8,039 bases of DNA. Origin: Clostridia bacterium. Lineage in GTDB: Bacteria; Bacillota; Clostridia; Christensenellales; Aristaeellaceae. The position numbers and the translations under genes were made by a program. This document shows positions 5,823 to 8,039 of the stretch, piece after piece. Positions within the stretch are counted from its first letter, which is position 1. Every line of letters begins with the position of its first letter. The stretch covers positions 1 to 8,039 of the forward strand of contig CAAEUQ010000164.1 in NCBI GenBank assembly GCA_900759005.1, written 5' to 3'. The notes under the pieces were generated by a model. The model made no database searches, was not told the origin of the DNA, and saw only the letters and a program-made list of their open reading frames with translations.

Positions 5823-6608
5823 ATGGCAAAGTTCATTACCATCGGCGAACGCATCCATTGCATTTCTCCCGTGATCCGCAAGGCAATGGCGGAGCGCGAT
5901 CCTGCCCCGATTCTGCAGCGCGCGAAGGAACAGCTCGACGCGGGCGCGACCTATCTGGACGTCAACATCGGCCCTGCTGAGAACGACGGCGAAGAACTGA
6001 TGCAGTGGGCGGTCAAGCTTCTGCAGGAAAACTTCGACAACGTGCCGCTGGCGCTGGACACTGCGAACATGAAGGCGATCGAAGCCGGCATTCAGGTGTA
6101 CAATCGTCAGAAGGGCAAGCCGATCGTCAATTCCGCGGACGCGGGCGACCGTATTGACCGTATCGACCTCGCTGCGGCGAACGACGCGATCGTCATCGCG
6201 CTGTGCTCTGCAAACGGCATTGCTTCCGACAACGACGAGCGTATGGCGCATTGCCAGAATATGCTCGAGCGCGGTCTTGAGCACGGCATGGAGTCCGAAG
6301 ATCTGTGGTTCGATCCGCTGTTCCTGGTCATCAAGGGAATGCAGGATAAGCAGATGGAAGTCCTTGAGGCGATCAAGATGTTCTCCGACATGGGTCTGAA
6401 TTCCACCGGCGGACTTTCCAACAACTCCAACGGCATGCCCAAGCACATCCGTCCGATCATGGACAGCGCCATGGTCGCGATGGCGATGATGCAGGGTCTG
6501 ACCAGCGCGATCGTGAATCCGTGCGACCTGCGCCTTATGGAAACCATCAAGTCCTGCGACATCATCAAGAACAACAATCTGTACGCGGACTCCTATCTGG
6601 AGATCTGA
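5823..6608 (+). CDS. acsE: Methyltetrahydrofolate:corrinoid iron-sulfur protein methyltransferase
   Basis: A 261-residue pterin-binding TIM barrel that transfers the methyl group from methyl-THF to Co(I) of the corrinoid protein. Pterin-binding landmarks are TIGERIH (6-12), LDVNIGPA (45-52), LALDTANMKAIEAG with Asp79, VNSADAG with Asn103, DLWFDPL with Asp164 and GLSNNSNGMP with Asn200; these line up with Asp75, Asn96, Asp160 and Asn199 of Moorella MeTr. The C-terminus has the family's AMAMMQGLTSAIVNPCD. Length is normal. GGAG lies nine bases upstream. It is the last pathway gene of the cluster, following its partner genes acsD and acsC. The related MetH methyltransferase domain is much less likely given the context and stand-alone length. 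Confidence 0.95.
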   Translation: MAKFITIGERIHCISPVIRKAMAERDPAPILQRAKEQLDAGATYLDVNIGPAENDGEELMQWAVKLLQENFDNVPLALDTANMKAIEAGIQVYNRQKGKPIVNSADAGDRIDRIDLAAANDAIVIALCSANGIASDNDERMAHCQNMLERGLEHGMESEDLWFDPLFLVIKGMQDKQMEVLEAIKMFSDMGLNSTGGLSNNSNGMPKHIRPIMDSAMVAMAMMQGLTSAIVNPCDLRLMETIKSCDIIKNNNLYADSYLEI

Positions 6609-6626
6609 TCCGGAAACGGAAAACCA

Positions 6627-6654
6627 TGAGCCTGACCCTTTTGGGTCAGGCTCA
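6627..6654 (+). terminator. Perfect 12-bp hairpin after acsE, probable weak terminator or processing site
   Basis: TGAGCCTGACCC (6627-6638) and its exact complement (6643-6654) flank a TTTT loop. Position just after the last pathway gene suggests an operon end, but no T-run follows on this strand. On the opposite strand a GGTTTTCC stretch follows, yet no opposing gene ends here. Read-through into the next gene is likely, since no clear promoter is seen between them. Confidence 0.5.
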
Positions 6655-6670
6655 AATTCGAGGGAGAAGC

Positions 6671-7150
6671 ATGAATCTGAAACTTGCCGAGCCGCAGGAC
6701 GCGGCGGGCGTGCTCAAATTATACGATTCGCTGCGCGACGCGCCCGGCTGCACGTGGGACGAGGATTATCCGGCAATGCGGGAAATTGAAATCGATATCC
6801 AAAACGGCGATCTGTTTATTGATGCGGACGAGTGCGGCGTTCGCGCGGCGATCAGCATTTGCGTGGACGAGGAGCTTGAAGCGATGAATGTCTGGTCGGA
6901 ATCGACGATGCCCGCCGGTTCGTTCATGCGCGTCGCGGTGCGAGCGGATGTGCAAAGGCGCGGAATCGCGCGCGAAATGGTGCGATTTGCGCTGAATGAA
7001 CTGAAAAAGCGCGGCTTCAGGGGCGTTCATATTCTGGTTGGACGCGAGAATTTTGCCGCGCAGCGCTGTTATGCGCCGTTCGGACTGCGCGTTGCGGCGC
7101 AAGCCAATCAGTACGGCGTGGACTGGTACTGCATGGAGGGCGAGCTGTGA
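6671..7150 (+). CDS. GNAT-family N-acetyltransferase
   Basis: A 159-residue cytoplasmic acyl-CoA transferase of unknown substrate. The acetyl-CoA pyrophosphate loop is Q95-R-R-G-I-A100 in strand-loop-helix context (FMRVAVRADVQRRGIAREMVRFAL), followed by the motif B region with Asn127 (GRENFAAQRCYAPFGL) and Tyr134, typical of small-molecule or protein N-acetyltransferases. ATG 6671 is chosen because GAGGGAG (6660-6666) lies just upstream and the domain starts there; a longer open frame back to 6521 would run through acsE and the hairpin. The stop overlaps the start of the following SDR gene by four bases, so the two are translated together. Nothing links it directly to one-carbon metabolism, and codon choice is less biased than in the acs genes. 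Confidence 0.88.
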   Translation: MNLKLAEPQDAAGVLKLYDSLRDAPGCTWDEDYPAMREIEIDIQNGDLFIDADECGVRAAISICVDEELEAMNVWSESTMPAGSFMRVAVRADVQRRGIAREMVRFALNELKKRGFRGVHILVGRENFAAQRCYAPFGLRVAAQANQYGVDWYCMEGEL

Positions 7151-7872
7151 GCAGGCGCGTGATTTGGATTACCGGCGGCTCCTCCGGCATCGGAAAAGCG
7201 GCGGTACGCAAATTTGCGGGAGCGGGCGATCGGGTGGCGTTTACGTTTCTGCATTCGGAAGCGGCGGCGCGCGCGCTGGAAAGCGAAACGGGCGCGTTTG
7301 CGATTCGTGCGGACGTGTCGGATTCGGCGCAGGTCAATCGCGCGCGGGACGCGATTCTGAGTCGATTTGGGAGAATCGACGCGCTGGTCTGCGCCGCAGG
7401 CGTCGCGGGAAAGGGGCTTCTGATGGATCAGACGGACGAGGCGTATGACAGAATCATGAATACGAATCTGTTCGGCACGTTCGCAGCGATTCGCGCGGTT
7501 TTGCCCTGTATGATCGAGCGGCGGGGCGGCAGCATCGTGACCGTTTCGTCGATGTGGGGCGAAACCGGCGGCGCGTGCGAAGCGCTGTATTCCGCGTCGA
7601 AAGCGGGCATAATAGGGCTTACGCGCGCGGTTGCGAAGGAGGTTGGCTCTGCGGGTATTCGCGTAAACTGCATCTCTCCCGGCGTGATCGATACGCCGAT
7701 GAACGCCGATCTTTCGCCGGAGGATGTGGATTCTCTTGTGGAGGAAACGCCGCTCGGCCGCATCGGGATGGCGGAGGAGGTCGCGGAAGCGATCTGCTTT
7801 CTCGCAGGCGAAGGCGCTGGATTTATCACCGGTCAGGTGCTGCCTGTAAACGGCGGAATTGTGATCGGATGA
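7147..7872 (+). CDS. Short-chain dehydrogenase/reductase, FabG-like
   Basis: A 241-residue classical SDR, a cytoplasmic NAD(P)-dependent oxidoreductase. The cofactor loop is TGGSSGIG (9-16), Asp56 sits in the ADVSD adenine-binding segment, CAAG (82-85) replaces the usual NAAG/NNAG, and the catalytic set is Asn107, Ser135, Tyr148 and Lys152 (YSASK). The C-terminus ends in ITGQVLPVNGG as in FabG-like enzymes. The GTG start overlaps the GNAT stop (GTGA), with GGAGGG six bases upstream, which supports this start. FabG (3-oxoacyl-ACP reductase) is the closest textbook match, but no fatty-acid genes are nearby and many SDRs of this shape act on sugars, alcohols or secondary metabolites, so the substrate is left open. 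Confidence 0.92.
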   Translation: MSRRVIWITGGSSGIGKAAVRKFAGAGDRVAFTFLHSEAAARALESETGAFAIRADVSDSAQVNRARDAILSRFGRIDALVCAAGVAGKGLLMDQTDEAYDRIMNTNLFGTFAAIRAVLPCMIERRGGSIVTVSSMWGETGGACEALYSASKAGIIGLTRAVAKEVGSAGIRVNCISPGVIDTPMNADLSPEDVDSLVEETPLGRIGMAEEVAEAICFLAGEGAGFITGQVLPVNGGIVIG

Positions 7873-7950
7873 TAGAAAGCGCGCATAGGAAACAGACGCA
7901 CATGTCCATTTGTCAATGATGTGAGACCGAAAAAACGAAAGAACCGAACG

Positions 7951-8004
7951 CTGGAATATCTGACGCAGGGAGGGGCTTGCCCCGAGCTGCGTCAGATATT
8001 TTGG
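7951..8004 (+). terminator. Long nested hairpin downstream of the SDR gene
   Basis: AATATCTGACGCAG (7955-7968) pairs perfectly with 7987-8000, and an inner GGGG-CTTG-CCCC stem (7972-7983) caps it; wobble pairs may extend the base to 7951-8004. The right side ends in ATATTTT, giving a modest T-run on the plus strand. The left flank is A-rich, so it might act in both directions. Between the SDR stop and this hairpin (7873-7950), and after it to 8039, I see no supported gene. An alternative is a copy of a dispersed palindromic repeat. Confidence 0.6.
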
Positions 8005-8039
8005 TCGCGTGAGAGCTCCCGTTGGCGCGCATTTGGCGA

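Noticed and set aside
4367..5881. A 504-codon open frame antisense to acsC.
   Set aside because: It mirrors acsC, whose cluster cysteines and domains are clear; the antisense product has no recognisable domain or ribosome binding site and reflects GC-rich codon bias.
6521..6670. Upstream extension of the GNAT gene into acsE.
   Set aside because: The extension reads the acsE end and the hairpin in another frame, while ATG 6671 has its own ribosome binding site and begins the domain.
7899..7938. CACAT/ATGTG inverted repeat and TTGTCA as a possible promoter or operator for a gene beyond the window.
   Set aside because: Arms are short and no -10 box lies at a suitable distance.
1..8039. CRISPR arrays, tRNA or rRNA genes, insertion sequences, attachment sites.
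   Set aside because: No regular spaced repeats, RNA gene signatures, transposase or integrase motifs, or terminal repeats were seen.

Overview
The window looks like a chromosomal segment of a GC-rich anaerobic bacterium of the Clostridia type, able to use the Wood-Ljungdahl (reductive acetyl-CoA) pathway. Three things suggest this: genes for the corrinoid iron-sulfur protein and its methyltransferase, strong AGGAGG-type ribosome binding sites, and consensus sigma-A promoters. The exact lineage cannot be read from the window; an uncultured gut or sediment acetogen-like Firmicute is an inference.

Region 1 (1-1505) appears to be a metal-handling block. A CsoR/RcnR/InrS-family repressor with a His-rich N-terminal tail is encoded on the minus strand (18-383). 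Divergent from it, behind a perfect TTGACA-17-TATAAT promoter, lie a His/Cys-rich small protein (640-999), a CooT-family nickel-binding protein (1021-1212) and, after a hairpin, an unrecognised 76-residue protein (1275-1505). The repressor and the His-rich protein share the pattern D-H-x-x-M-H-x-x-x-I-P-H in their tails.

Region 2 (1527-6608) is a partial Wood-Ljungdahl operon. It has its own extended -10 promoter, then metF (methylene-THF reductase), a CooC/AcsF nickel-insertion ATPase, acsD and acsC (small and large subunits of the corrinoid Fe-S protein) and acsE (methyl-THF:corrinoid protein methyltransferase). MetF makes methyl-THF, AcsE moves the methyl group to the cobalamin of AcsCD, and AcsCD would deliver it to acetyl-CoA synthase. 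CooC, CooT and the His-rich protein together resemble the CooC/CooT/CooJ nickel-loading set of Rhodospirillum rubrum and could supply nickel to CODH/ACS. The catalytic CODH/ACS genes (acsA, acsB), the reactivator acsV and the MetF partner metV are not in the window.

Region 3 (6609-8039) holds a GNAT acetyltransferase and an SDR oxidoreductase, translationally coupled by a 4-base overlap, followed by a long hairpin that is probably a terminator. The last stretch (7873-8039) contains no gene I can support. The four longer gaps between genes from cooT to the GNAT gene that lack an obvious new promoter each carry a stable hairpin with little or no U-tract, which suggests RNA processing or partial termination as a way of setting different gene doses.
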